From Circinella umbellata (lineage: Eukaryota > Mucoromycota > Mucoromycetes > Mucorales > Lichtheimiaceae): DNA of 64,000 nt. Of this stretch, positions 37,235-47,259 are shown piece by piece. The notes under the pieces are model-generated. The model saw nothing but the letters and a program-made list of their open reading frames with translations, ran no database searches and had not been told where the DNA came from. Within the stretch, counting starts at the first letter, position 1; every line of letters begins with the position of its first letter. The DNA is taken from assembly GCA_025093555.1 (NCBI GenBank), contig JAIWNF010000003.1:1178001-1242000 (forward strand), in the 5' to 3' direction. The translations under genes were made by a program, and so were the position numbers.

Positions 37235-37802
37235 TAGCAAGATGCCGTCAAGATTGGTCAGGGATACTGCGTGGTTCGTCTTACGTGCCATGAGTTATCC
37301 CAAGTGAAAATGGAGAGTTTGCTTTGTTCGTCTTACGTGCATTGAGCGATTCATTAGTAGCGTATACCTTTTAAATAGCAAGATGCCGTCAAGATTGGTC
37401 AGGGATGCTGCGTGGTTCGTCTTACGTGCCATGAGTTATTCCAAGTGAAAATGGAAAGTTTGCTTTGTTCGTCTTACGTGCATTGAGCGATTCATTAGTA
37501 GCGTATGCCATCTAACTATCAAGATGCTGTCAAGATTGGTCAGGGATGCTGCGTGGTTCGTCTTACGTGCCATGAGTTATTCCAAGTGAAAATGGAGAGT
37601 TTGCTTTGTTCGTCTTACGTGCATTGAGCGATTCATTAGTAGCGTATGCCATTTAACTATCAAGATGCTGTCAAGATTGGTCAGGGATGCTGCGTGGTTC
37701 GTCTTACGTGCCATGAGTTATCCCAAGTGAAAATGGAGAGTTTGCTTTGTTCGTCTTACGTGCATTGAGCGATTCATTAGTAGCGTATGTCATTTAACTA
37801 TT
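37163..37802. repeat. 141-bp minisatellite, about 4.5 copies
   Basis: Units begin at 37163, 37304, 37445, 37586 and 37727 (last one partial), spacing exactly 141 bp each time. Each unit contains two related sub-blocks, TTCGTCTTACGTGCATTGAG and TTCGTCTTACGTGCCATGAG. Copies differ by a few substitutions only. The period is a multiple of three, and the first sub-block overlaps the coding-like segment described upstream. Confidence 0.95.
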
Positions 37803-38616
37803 AAGGGGGGGTTGGCAAAAATCAGAAATTCCTGTAAATGTATATTTTAAAAGTTTCATGTTTTTTTTTTTTTTTTGCTAACTTCATGTATTATAGGATC
37901 GCTCTTATTTTTTTTTGTCGTCGTCCGAATTAGAATAATACATGGTACGGATTAATATCAAGAGTTTATCGAGAGATTGTTATTGATCACAAACTAATTT
38001 AATCTTTATCTGCTTTGTTAATTTGTACGGATAATAAACCTATTTCTCTGAAAATATATTTGATTGCAGTTGTCAAAATATTTTCTAGTCATTACCAATT
38101 ATTAAATTTGTTTGTATTATTTGCACTGAAGCAAGAATAAAAATGATAATTTTGGGTTGCTAGTTTTCCGTCGGAATACATAATTATATCTACTAGCCAT
38201 CAAGCGAAATTTGACACAAAGCTATCATACTTATTACAAGAGAAAGCAGTTCTTTTTCTACACGCTCATAAAGTAAAAAATAAAATTGCTTAACATGGTG
38301 ATTAGCTCCTGATATTTCATTGTTTTATCTGCAGCTAATCATCTACATGCTACCGCGTATGGCGTCAATAGAGTAAGCTTTGTGTTATTAATGGGCCGAG
38401 ATCAAATCTTTTTTTTTGTGCGACCTACAACAAAAATAAACCACTTTTGTGTCACCAATAAACTCGTTTGATGAAAAAGGCAAAAGTCATCAAGCAACCC
38501 CTTACGTATGCTGTAAAATAACTCTTCTGGTTTTTTCTCTTAAATTATGTACAGCATCTCCATAGTCCTTTATTATTAAATTATTACTACTATTATTATT
38601 ATTATCATTATCATTA
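37803..38616. other. AT-rich spacer, 3' flank of acetyltransferase gene
   Basis: Homopolymer G and T runs at 37805-37875, then noncoding AT-rich DNA. A TTA/ATT microsatellite lies at about 38581-38617, just beyond the stop codon of the next gene. Confidence 0.5.
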
Positions 38617-39851
38617 TTATTTGATTAGTCGCTCTATAGCTTCTTGTTCTGTCCGGACGACGTTACTATATGGATGACGCGCAAGATACCGACGTACAAA
38701 TGGGCATGTTGCAATGATCAGAGCTTTACGTTCTTCGGCCCATTCGAACGCTCGCTTGACGAGTAGATCTCCCAGACCCATGTCTCGATATCCAATTGGA
38801 ATTTCCTAAGACATTTGATACATTCGGTGGTTAGTATACACAATGCTTTTCCATAGTTGTTGCTCTTGTGCTGTCACTTCAAACATTATAAAGCTTATAC
38901 TTACAGTGTGATAAAATTCGATTAAATTTTGTACCCTTGTAGGTAAGTAGCATAATGCAGCTAAAGAACGAAGAAAAAGATGCTTTAGTTTGGGAATGAT
39001 ACTTTTTTAACACATCAACATATCTCTTTTATATCCAACGTACCAATACTTCCTCTTCCATCTATTTTCATTTTAAACATACAGGCCTGCCCATCATGAA
39101 CAATATCGTATGACCCTGCTGCTAATGGCAAGCCTACGATCCTCGCTTTCGTTGGAGGAGACCCGTCCTCTGTTTGAGTGGCCGTATCCATGGAACGCTT
39201 CCGACTGTTACAGATGCTGGTACTTGTATTTGTATCACCAGTAGCAATAGTAACACTGTTATTATTTGATGTATTATTGTTATTAAAATTTACTCTTGAC
39301 TGTAACTGTTGTTGTTGCTGCTGCTTTTTTATCGTTGGTAATGTTGCAGTTGTCATTTTGGTTAAATTATTTCTGAGATTTTGATTGATCGATGAAGAAT
39401 TTGGGTAATGAGAAGTATTAGCAGTAGAAATTGACATAGATGGTGTTGTTCCCATCATCACGGTGGGCGATCCAGCCAAACCGAACGATCCTCTTTGCTG
39501 TCGAAGACGATCGAATGAATCTTGGACAATACTTCTTTTACGTTTGTGGCCTCGAACGGGCCGTTCTTGTTGCTGAGAAGCGAGTTGGAATTCCAGAACG
39601 GACGACAAACCACGACGTTTTAAGAGGAAAAAATGAATATGAAAAAAGAGGAGAAAATAAAAAAAAGGGAATATTCTCTCTTCTTTTATGCAGTTATAAA
39701 CTTTAGAAGGGGGATGGTGTTTGTTCGGGAGAAGGGGGTTATGAACGGGAGTATTAATAAGAGTTATTTGAAAGATTTGCTTTGTATAGGTTTGGTTATA
39801 GTAATATATCGCTGCTATAGATAAACAAAAGTCTGAGACTCTTGCCCCCAT
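38617..39851 (-). CDS. NATD1-like GNAT-fold N-acetyltransferase
   Basis: Exons 39851-39044, 38960-38905 and 38805-38617 (350 residues from the first ATG). The C-terminal 110 residues match the compact GNAT domain of NATD1/YidJ-like proteins: SYDIVHDGQACMFKMKIDG, AALCYLPTRVQNLIEFYHTEIP, then GYRDMGLGDLLVKRAFEWA, where G-x-G-x-(G/A) would bind acetyl-CoA phosphates, and IATCPFVRRYLARHP. The N-terminal part is Gln/Asn/Ser-rich with a basic GHKRKRS nuclear-localisation-like motif. The first about 85 residues are hydrophobic and odd, and may be untranslated leader; the true start is uncertain. The substrate is unknown. Confidence 0.8.
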
Positions 39852-40189
39852 AAAAATTAGAAGAAGAAAAAGGAAAAAAAGAAAAACGACGAAAAACCAG
39901 CTCCCTCAAACAAAAATAATAATATTTATTATGTTTATTATTATTATTACTTGCATATAAGGTGGATCGCACAGACCAGCGTTTTCAACGGTCGAGACTT
40001 TTGAACCCAAAAATGGGAAATCCCGATGGCATTGGATGAACATTCTTTTTAGGCATGGGATTGTTTTCGCTGCTAAAAAATAGTTTCAAGTAATCTGACA
40101 CATTGCGCATACTTTTTATTTTTCCTTGTTTCTTTAATATTTTTCCACTTTTTGTCTCTTTTTATTCATTTTTTTCCCTATTGAAGCAT
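39852..40189. other. Divergent promoter region
   Basis: Between the acetyltransferase gene (-) and the caleosin-like gene (+). Holds an ATT microsatellite near 39920-39950 and a TTATATGC box near 39955 on the minus strand. The pyrimidine-rich stretch 40105-40180 is probably the leader of the plus-strand gene. Confidence 0.45.
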
Positions 40190-43137
40190 ATGTCAAACCA
40201 AACCAGCGAATGGAATCGTTCGCGAAGTAACATCACGAACGATACAAACGATGAACATATAAAGATTGTGGATTCAGAACATTTTTACAACCTCCATCAT
40301 GGTGACCAAAGGGTAGCAGAGTCTATTGTTGGAGGTAATGATCATTCTTCACAGGAGCAAGATTTTCCATTACCTCGAGAGGCTGCCACCATTTCTAAAA
40401 ACGAGCAGGAAAGCAGAAGTGCCGCCCCACCTACAGCTGGTGGTGTAGGAGATTTGCTAAACACAAAACTGTCTTCCTCTATGAACTCAGGTAAAAATCT
40501 CAGTGGAAACAATCAATAGATATGTATTTTTCACATGTCATGTAATCGCTATCTATAGTTGCTAATGATAGTGACCGATCTTTTATGTATTGGGAAAAAA
40601 AACAATAGAAACAAACAGTGAACGTTCGTATGCTTTTGTCACCGATTTTCCACCGCCTCAGAAGACTGCTAAGGCAGCAAATGATGGTCCAACATCTATG
40701 GGTGTTGGCGACCTGCTTCATCACACCAACGGTGTTGAGCATACGAAGGAGCAACAGGAGCATTTAGACCCCTCCATTCCACCGCATCCAGACCGGTCTT
40801 TTGCAAGTGTTGCTGGCAACAATAATATTCCGAGTTCGGCGTCGAGTTCAACGAATAATGATGTAGGCAAGGATGAGAAAGAAAAGGATGAAGGTGGTGA
40901 TCCTACATCTTCGGCAGAAGAATTTCCATTACCTCAAGAAGCTTCTGCTGCCTTTAACAACGAGCCTAAAAACAGGGGTGTTGATTTATCTGCTACTGGT
41001 GTAGGGGATTTGTTAAACAAAAAATCATCACCTTCTATAATGTTAGGTAAGAATGTTAGCGAAAACAATCGATACATCTACTCTTTTTACATAAAATTGC
41101 TAATGACAGTGGTCTGTACTTATATATATTATGAATAAAACAAATAATAGAAACAAACACTGAACGCTCGTATGCTTTTGTCACCGATTTTCCACCGCCT
41201 CAGGAGACTGCCAAAGGAGCAGATGATGGCCCAAAATCCATGGGTGTTGGCGACTTACTTCATCACACCAACGATGGTAAACATAACAAGACACATTTAG
41301 ACCCCACCACCTTGTCGCATCCAGAACAGCTTTTTGCAAATGTTGCTGGCAACAATAATATTCCGAGTTCGACGTCGAGTTCAACGAATAATGATGTAGG
41401 CAAGGATGAGAAAGAAAAGGACGAAGGTGGTGATCCTACATCTTCGGCAGAAGAATTTCCATTACCCCAAGAAGCTTCTGCTGCCTTTAACAACGAGCCT
41501 AAAAACAGGGGTGTTGATTTATCTGCTACTGGTGTAGGGGATTTGTTAAACAAAAAATCATCATCTTCTATAATGTTAGGTAAGAATGTTAGCGAAAACA
41601 ATCGATACATCTACTCTTTTTACATAAAATTGCTAATGACAGTGGTCTGTACTTATATATATTATGAATAAAACAAATAATAGAAACAAACACTGAACGC
41701 TCGTATGCTTTTGTCACCGATTTCCCACCACCTCAGAAGACATCCAAGGTAGCTCATAATACTCCAAAATCCATGGGTGTAGGGGACTTACTTCACCACA
41801 CAAGCGACGGTGACCGTAACAAAGAACAACAGGAGCACATAGACCCCACCATCCCACCACATCCACAACGTTCTTTTGCAAATGTTGCTGGCAACAAGGA
41901 TTTTCCAAGCCTATCACCAAGCTCAACAAATAATAGTGTAAGCACGGCTTTAGAAGAACAAGAATCGACTGAAAGTTTATCAAATATACCGGACGTCAAG
42001 GATATGTTAGGCTCGACCTCTGTTAAAGTGAAGCCACCACCTTCATCCCAAAGCTTTGCGAAGATGGCTGCGAAACCACCACCATCCGATGACAAACCAA
42101 GCCCTCGTACAATTGCACTCGAAAAACAAAATCAAGCATTAAAAAATCAATCAGATTCAACAATAGACCCTAGTGCAGTTACTCATGAAAACTTCCCTAC
42201 ATTGGCTCAAGCAAATCAGATGTTCGAACAAGGAGTGTCTGTCGATGATAAAAAAGAGAAAGCCATGTTTACAGAGATATCCAAGATCAGTGATGCGGCT
42301 GAAGCAGCCGTGGCCGTAGATGCTGCAAAGGAGGGTTTGGACGTTTCTAAGGAAGATAAAGGGCGAGGAGACACGACGTCATCTTCATTTGCAAATATCA
42401 CTAGCAACAATCTTGACAAAGCACCACCTTCTGCATCGTCACGTCCTGTACCAAGTCACCCAGAATATGACGAGCAGACTATGATGAACGAGTCTATGAA
42501 GCGTGAGGTACGGAAATCAAAGCAAGCTGACACTCACGAAGATATCGTCACTCCAGAACAAGTTTTGTTACAAGAAAGGGCGGATGAAATAAATACTCAA
42601 AAGAGAAACGAGGCGATGATAGTGTCTAAGTGTATCGAGCGATTTGACAAGAGTAGACAAGGAAAGTTCACCATGTTGGACACATTCAAGATCTTGTGTG
42701 GAATGGGTTATTCATTTATAACTGCTATACCTATGACGGTATTAATGCATCTCCGTTTGTCGCCACTGACATCGCCTTACCCATTGCCGTTTCTCTATCG
42801 CTCTATTACAGATTGGTTTACCTTACCTATATATACAAACAAAATTGTTCCTGCCCTTGCATATGGGTCTAGATCTCTGTTGACAGGTAAACGTGGCGCA
42901 TTTCTTGTCAATCGTTATGGACGGCAGCAGCATGGTACAAATAATATTGGATTGACATTTTGGGATGGTATACGTGGTATGAACAAAGAAGAGCGATTGG
43001 GATGGTGGCAAATTAGTTCGTGGGCAGTACATAGGTTACAGTGGATGGTTATTTACACCATTCTTCAAGATCCAAAAAGTCATCTTGTAACAGCCGATGC
43101 ACTTTCGGGTTTACCGAGTTATTCTACATCTCTTTAA
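40190..43137 (+). CDS. Caleosin-like protein with tandemly duplicated exons
   Basis: Exons 40190-40490, 40609-41046, 41151-41579 and 41684-43137; 873 residues. All introns are phase 1, so each middle exon can duplicate without shifting the frame. Exons 2, 3 and the start of 4 repeat the same module: ERSYAFVTDFPPPQ, GVGDLLHHT, a (S/L)FA(S/N)VAGN motif, then FPLPQEASAAFNNEPKNR and GVGDLLNKKS. Further SFA-type motifs follow (QSFAKMAA, SSFANIT). The C-terminal 190 residues resemble caleosins: an EF-hand-like FDKSRQGKFTMLDTF, a membrane-type GYSFITAIPMTVLMHLRLSP, then YTNKIVPALAYGSRSL, WWQISSWAVHRLQW and SHLVTADALSGL. Caleosins are lipid-droplet/ER proteins, some with haem peroxygenase activity. 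The EF-hand has Gln where Asp/Asn is usual at position 5, so calcium binding is doubtful. Confidence 0.75.
40609..41579 (+). repeat. Tandem exon-intron duplication (about 540-bp unit)
   Basis: 40609-41150 and 41151-41683 are near-identical exon plus intron blocks. The introns starting at 41047 and 41580 are almost the same base for base, and the exons differ mainly by a 9-bp indel and a few substitutions. A third, more diverged exon copy starts at 41684. Confidence 0.9.
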
Positions 43138-43512
43138 AATAGAGATAATTTACATTTTTTTTTGTATATATGTTTTTCTTTGTATATAATTTACAGTTTT
43201 TTCCGTAATTTCTTTATTACGCATATGATAAGTGCTTTTTTGGTAATTACATCATTTTTAGCAAATTGGCGACGGGTAAATATTTTATGCTGTACAAGTG
43301 TGTAGGGCATTGAAGAAAGGGACGTTTCACAGCATGACTGAATTTCCACATGAGTAATTGTTTTATTTATGCTGAATAAACTTTACATTACATTGTTCCA
43401 AAGGAAAAGAAAATATTACAACTTTTTCTGCAGCGTATTTTATTATATGATACTTTTTCATTTGAATAATTTACATAAAGTCTAATTGTTTTTTTTATTA
43501 TTTCAGGATTAC
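43138..43512. other. Convergent 3' flanks
   Basis: AT-rich DNA between the stop of the caleosin-like gene (+) and the stop of GUF1 (-). AATAAA at 43375-43380 on the plus strand. No gene seen. Confidence 0.5.
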
Positions 43513-46500
43513 TCAAGCCTTTTTGTCTAAAAAGTCGTAAAATGCTTTTTGTGGAATTTCCACGTTTCCTGGAGATAGAAAAAAAAAACCATGTAATTTA
43601 GTAATACAAAAATCATTTAGCACATAGTACTAATTTTATATGAGTTAACTGAGCTTACCGATCGTTTTCATCCTTTTCTTTCCTTCTTTCTGTTTTTGTA
43701 ATAATTTCATTTTACGTGAAACATCACCGCCATACTAAATAATATACAAGAAAATGCGATTTTTTTTTCAGTTAATACTCATTCGTTCATCCATCATTTT
43801 AGCGTTCAAATACTTACACATTTTGCAGTAACATTTTTTCGTAACGCTGGAATACTGGATAGTTGAAAAAAAAAGAAGAGCATTATCTTTTAGCTTATAT
43901 AAATAAATATTAAACTTATTTGAATCAAATTCTTACGTTTCACGTGCAACAATTTTCGCACCAAGTGCTGTTTGAATGACAATCTCGAATAATTGTTTTT
44001 GAATAACGTCTTTTAACCGTTTCACCCAATCACGACCCACAATATCAACCTGCGAGCGATGAAGAATGACTGATAAAGCATCAACCGGCTTGTGATTTAA
44101 TAACACTGTCATCTATAAATAAAAGTAACAAGTGAGAATAAGTTTCTTTGCCATGCACTTATTTCAAAATACAGTGATATATAAACAAAAAATTAATATC
44201 TTATATACCTTTACGAGATCACTTTCTTCATACCCAGCATCTTCATAATCAAATGATGCATACCCAGATGATCGACTTTTGAGTTCATCGTAAAAATCAG
44301 TTACCACTTCAGCTAGCGGTAAAGTATATTTCATCATAACTCTTGTTTCATCGACAAAAACATAGTCACGTTGTTCTCCTCGCCTGCTCTATAAAGTTTA
44401 ATTCAATGTTAAAGAAAAAACATCCTCTATGAATCTTGTCTTTTTATTAATACTATTTTCATATCAACTTACACCACATAATTCAATCATTTTGCCCATA
44501 TATTCCTAAATATTTATATATTATGTGTTTGAGTGAGATTTTTTCAATCCAGTTCAAGTTAGACCTTACGACACAGGTAAATAAAATAAGCAATAACTTA
44601 CTTCAGGAAAGATCATTGTTGCTAAAACCATCGGTTCTTCTAAACGGGCCACTTTAAATGCACGTTCTTCAGAATCCGGAAAATCGGATGGATTACGAAC
44701 AATTCTTGTGGTCTTATCTTTAAATACCACTAAAGTATAGAAAATGACTCAGTATGTTTACTAACTAATATAATGCATTATGTTATAACTTACCCCGGTA
44801 AGGTACAGTTGGTTGCGTTACAATAATATTCGCTTCGTATTCCTGATTAAAATGAAAAAGGAGTAAAGATATATAAGGTAAAAAGACAAAAAAAATACTT
44901 CCTCTTTAAAACACAGTTTTCTACATACATTTTCCAATCTCTGACGAAAGACGTCCATATGTAAAGTGCCCAAGAACCCGAGACGCCATCCTTGACCTAA
45001 AGCGTGACTTTTTTAATATGTTATATTTAGTACCATGGTAACAATCACATATTTTTTCTCCTTCTTCGCACGCGCAATACATTCATCATTATGACAAAAT
45101 AATCGAGGAATAGCGAGCAAAATATTTTTAGTCACCTTGTTTCTTTGTGGACAGAAACACTTGCATCATTCAACGTTAATTTTGTGATAGACTCATCCAA
45201 CCTTCGAAAATCATTGGTGTCCACAGGAAAAATACCAGCAAAAACCATGGATTGTGCAGGTTGGAAACCTGGAAGTTCTTCAATTTTTTGTCCAACATGA
45301 TGAAAAGTATCACCAACATGTGCTTCTGAAGCAGTTTTCATTCCACATATTACGTATCCAACTTGACCAGCATGTCTAAAAAATAATCACAAGATTTAAT
45401 TACTACTATTAGTTTATGGAAAATAGAGGATCGAAGATATGTATGCACTTACAGATAACCAGTAGAGACTTGCTCCGGATGCATGATTCCCACCTATAAC
45501 AAAATATTTTAATATCCAGTTTCAATGCTTATGTCGAAAAGTATATACTCAAAGAAATATTTTGTTTATACCTCAGTCACCTCATACTTGTTTATTGAGT
45601 GAGCGGATGTAATTTTATCACCTGCAAACCATAAATAAAAAGGAGTTTTAGTAAAAAATTCATAGCACAAGGCTTTTTTTTTTTTGGCTGTTTTATAAAA
45701 AATACCTTTTTTAATTTTGCCATCGACAACACCTAGCATGCATACGACACCTACATATTGATCATACCAGGAGTCAAACAAAAGAGCTCGGAAAGGACGA
45801 TCGATAATTCCAGTAGGTCTAACAAAACAATTCTCGTCAAGGCTTTTCATCTAAGATAAACAGCAAAAAGAAATACTTACGGTGGAATATTTTCAATCAC
45901 TCTTGGTAAAATAGTATCAATATTAACGCCAGTTTTTGCAGATATCTAATCGGAAAGTATTCTCAAGTTTTTAGTAATATTTTGTTACAAGCTGTTATAT
46001 CAAAAATCGTACACAATTACCTTTAAAATAGATGATGTGTCCAATTCAAAAGCACTTTCAATTTGTTTCATAGTTCTTTCACAATCAGCTCCCGGAAGAT
46101 CCACTTTATTTAGTACGGGTATGATATTAAGTCCTTCACCAAATGCTAGATAAAAATTGGCCACTGTTTGTGCTTGAATACCTTGGGCTGCATCAACAAG
46201 TAGAATAGTACCTTGGCATGCTGCTAATGAACGTGATACCTCGTAGCTAAAATCCACATGTCCCTTTAACATATTGAAAATGAAATGAATCAATACAGTG
46301 AATCCTTCTTCAATTCTTTTTTGTATAACTTACTGGAGTATCAATTAGATTTAATAAATATTCTTTTCCTTTATATTTGTAGAACATAGATACAGTCTAA
46401 ATAAATCAGTTAGTAGAAGAACTAAATTCAATTTTATTCTTTCTATTCTTGCCATGTACCTGGGCTTTGACAGTGATGCCCCGTTCACGTTCAACTTTGA

Positions 46501-47095
46501 GTTTATCAAGAACTTGTTTATTTGATCCAGAGGATGAAATGGTATTTGTATGTTCAAGTAGTCTAATATATAGTCCCATAGTGTAGTTAATTATTCTATT
46601 AGTATGTTTAAATCATCTGCTGAAAAATTATTTGTCTATTTTACCTATCAGCCAACGTGCTTTTGCCATGATCTATATTATATATTTCATTCTTGTGTTA
46701 CCAAATACTCAACAAGTGTATTATATTTATTTAAATCCATAGTTTTTTTTTTACAATTATCTTTTTTAGAATGTGTTTCAAAGAATGCCACGTACCGATA
46801 TGTGCAATAATGCTGAAATTACGGATATATTCTGCAGGAAAATCTTTCAAGTCAAAATTCCTAGAAGGATCAGCTGCTTTAAGTTTCTGTTGTGAAGTAA
46901 TTATTATTTTTTAAAGTTTGTCATGGTAAATGTTATTGTTTATAGCCTTAGAAACAAGATCGCAATATTAATGTATACCTCTGTTGTCGTTCGTTTCGAA
47001 TACCAACGTTGTGTTACCGAAATTGTAGAGAGCTGAGTGCGATATGAGGACTGACAACATCGCGTTATTCTACCAATGTGGGTCAAACGAGTCAT
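43513..47095 (-). CDS. GUF1: Mitochondrial translation elongation factor 4 (LepA/GUF1 GTPase)
   Basis: Many-exon gene. The first exons are 47095-46979, 46886-46796, 46672-46645 and 46562-46460; the last exon ends TGA at 43513. GUF1 is a ribosome-bound GTPase that back-translocates stalled mitochondrial ribosomes. Seen in order: an Arg-rich mitochondrial presequence; [19 protein letters not shown], with the P-loop split over two exons; [11 protein letters not shown] (switch I); LIDTPGHVDF across a further junction; NKVDLPGAD (guanine specificity); [20 protein letters not shown] (domain II); then [51 protein letters not shown] and the tail [14 protein letters not shown]. These match LepA almost throughout. 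About 17 exons are expected; only some borders were set exactly. Confidence 0.95.
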
Positions 47096-47259
47096 TGGAC
47101 AAGTTTAGAAAGAACGGTGGTCGTGTGTGACGGCGAAGTTCTTTTTCCAGGTTTATGCAAAATTCGGGAAACTTCTTTATTTTTTTAATTGTCAGCTCTT
47201 CTTTTTATTTCTATTACTGTTATCCCATTTTTTTTTTTGGCTCGTAAAAAAACAAAACA
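47096..47259. promoter_or_regulatory. Shared divergent promoter of GUF1 and HSP78
   Basis: Only 164 bp separate the two start codons. It contains GAAACTTC (47168-47175), the inverted nGAAnnTTCn core of a heat-shock element. Nearby GAA/TTC triplets occur (AGAAAGAA at about 47108-47115, AAGTTCTTTTTCC at about 47137-47149). Both genes serve mitochondrial protein homeostasis, so shared heat or stress control is plausible but inferred. Confidence 0.55.

Noticed and set aside
37163..37802. CRISPR array
   Set aside because: The repeat is direct, 141 bp, contiguous with no unique spacers, and in a eukaryote.
39178..39824. Plus-strand frames opposite the acetyltransferase gene
   Set aside because: They are antisense shadows of its Gln/Asn-rich exon.
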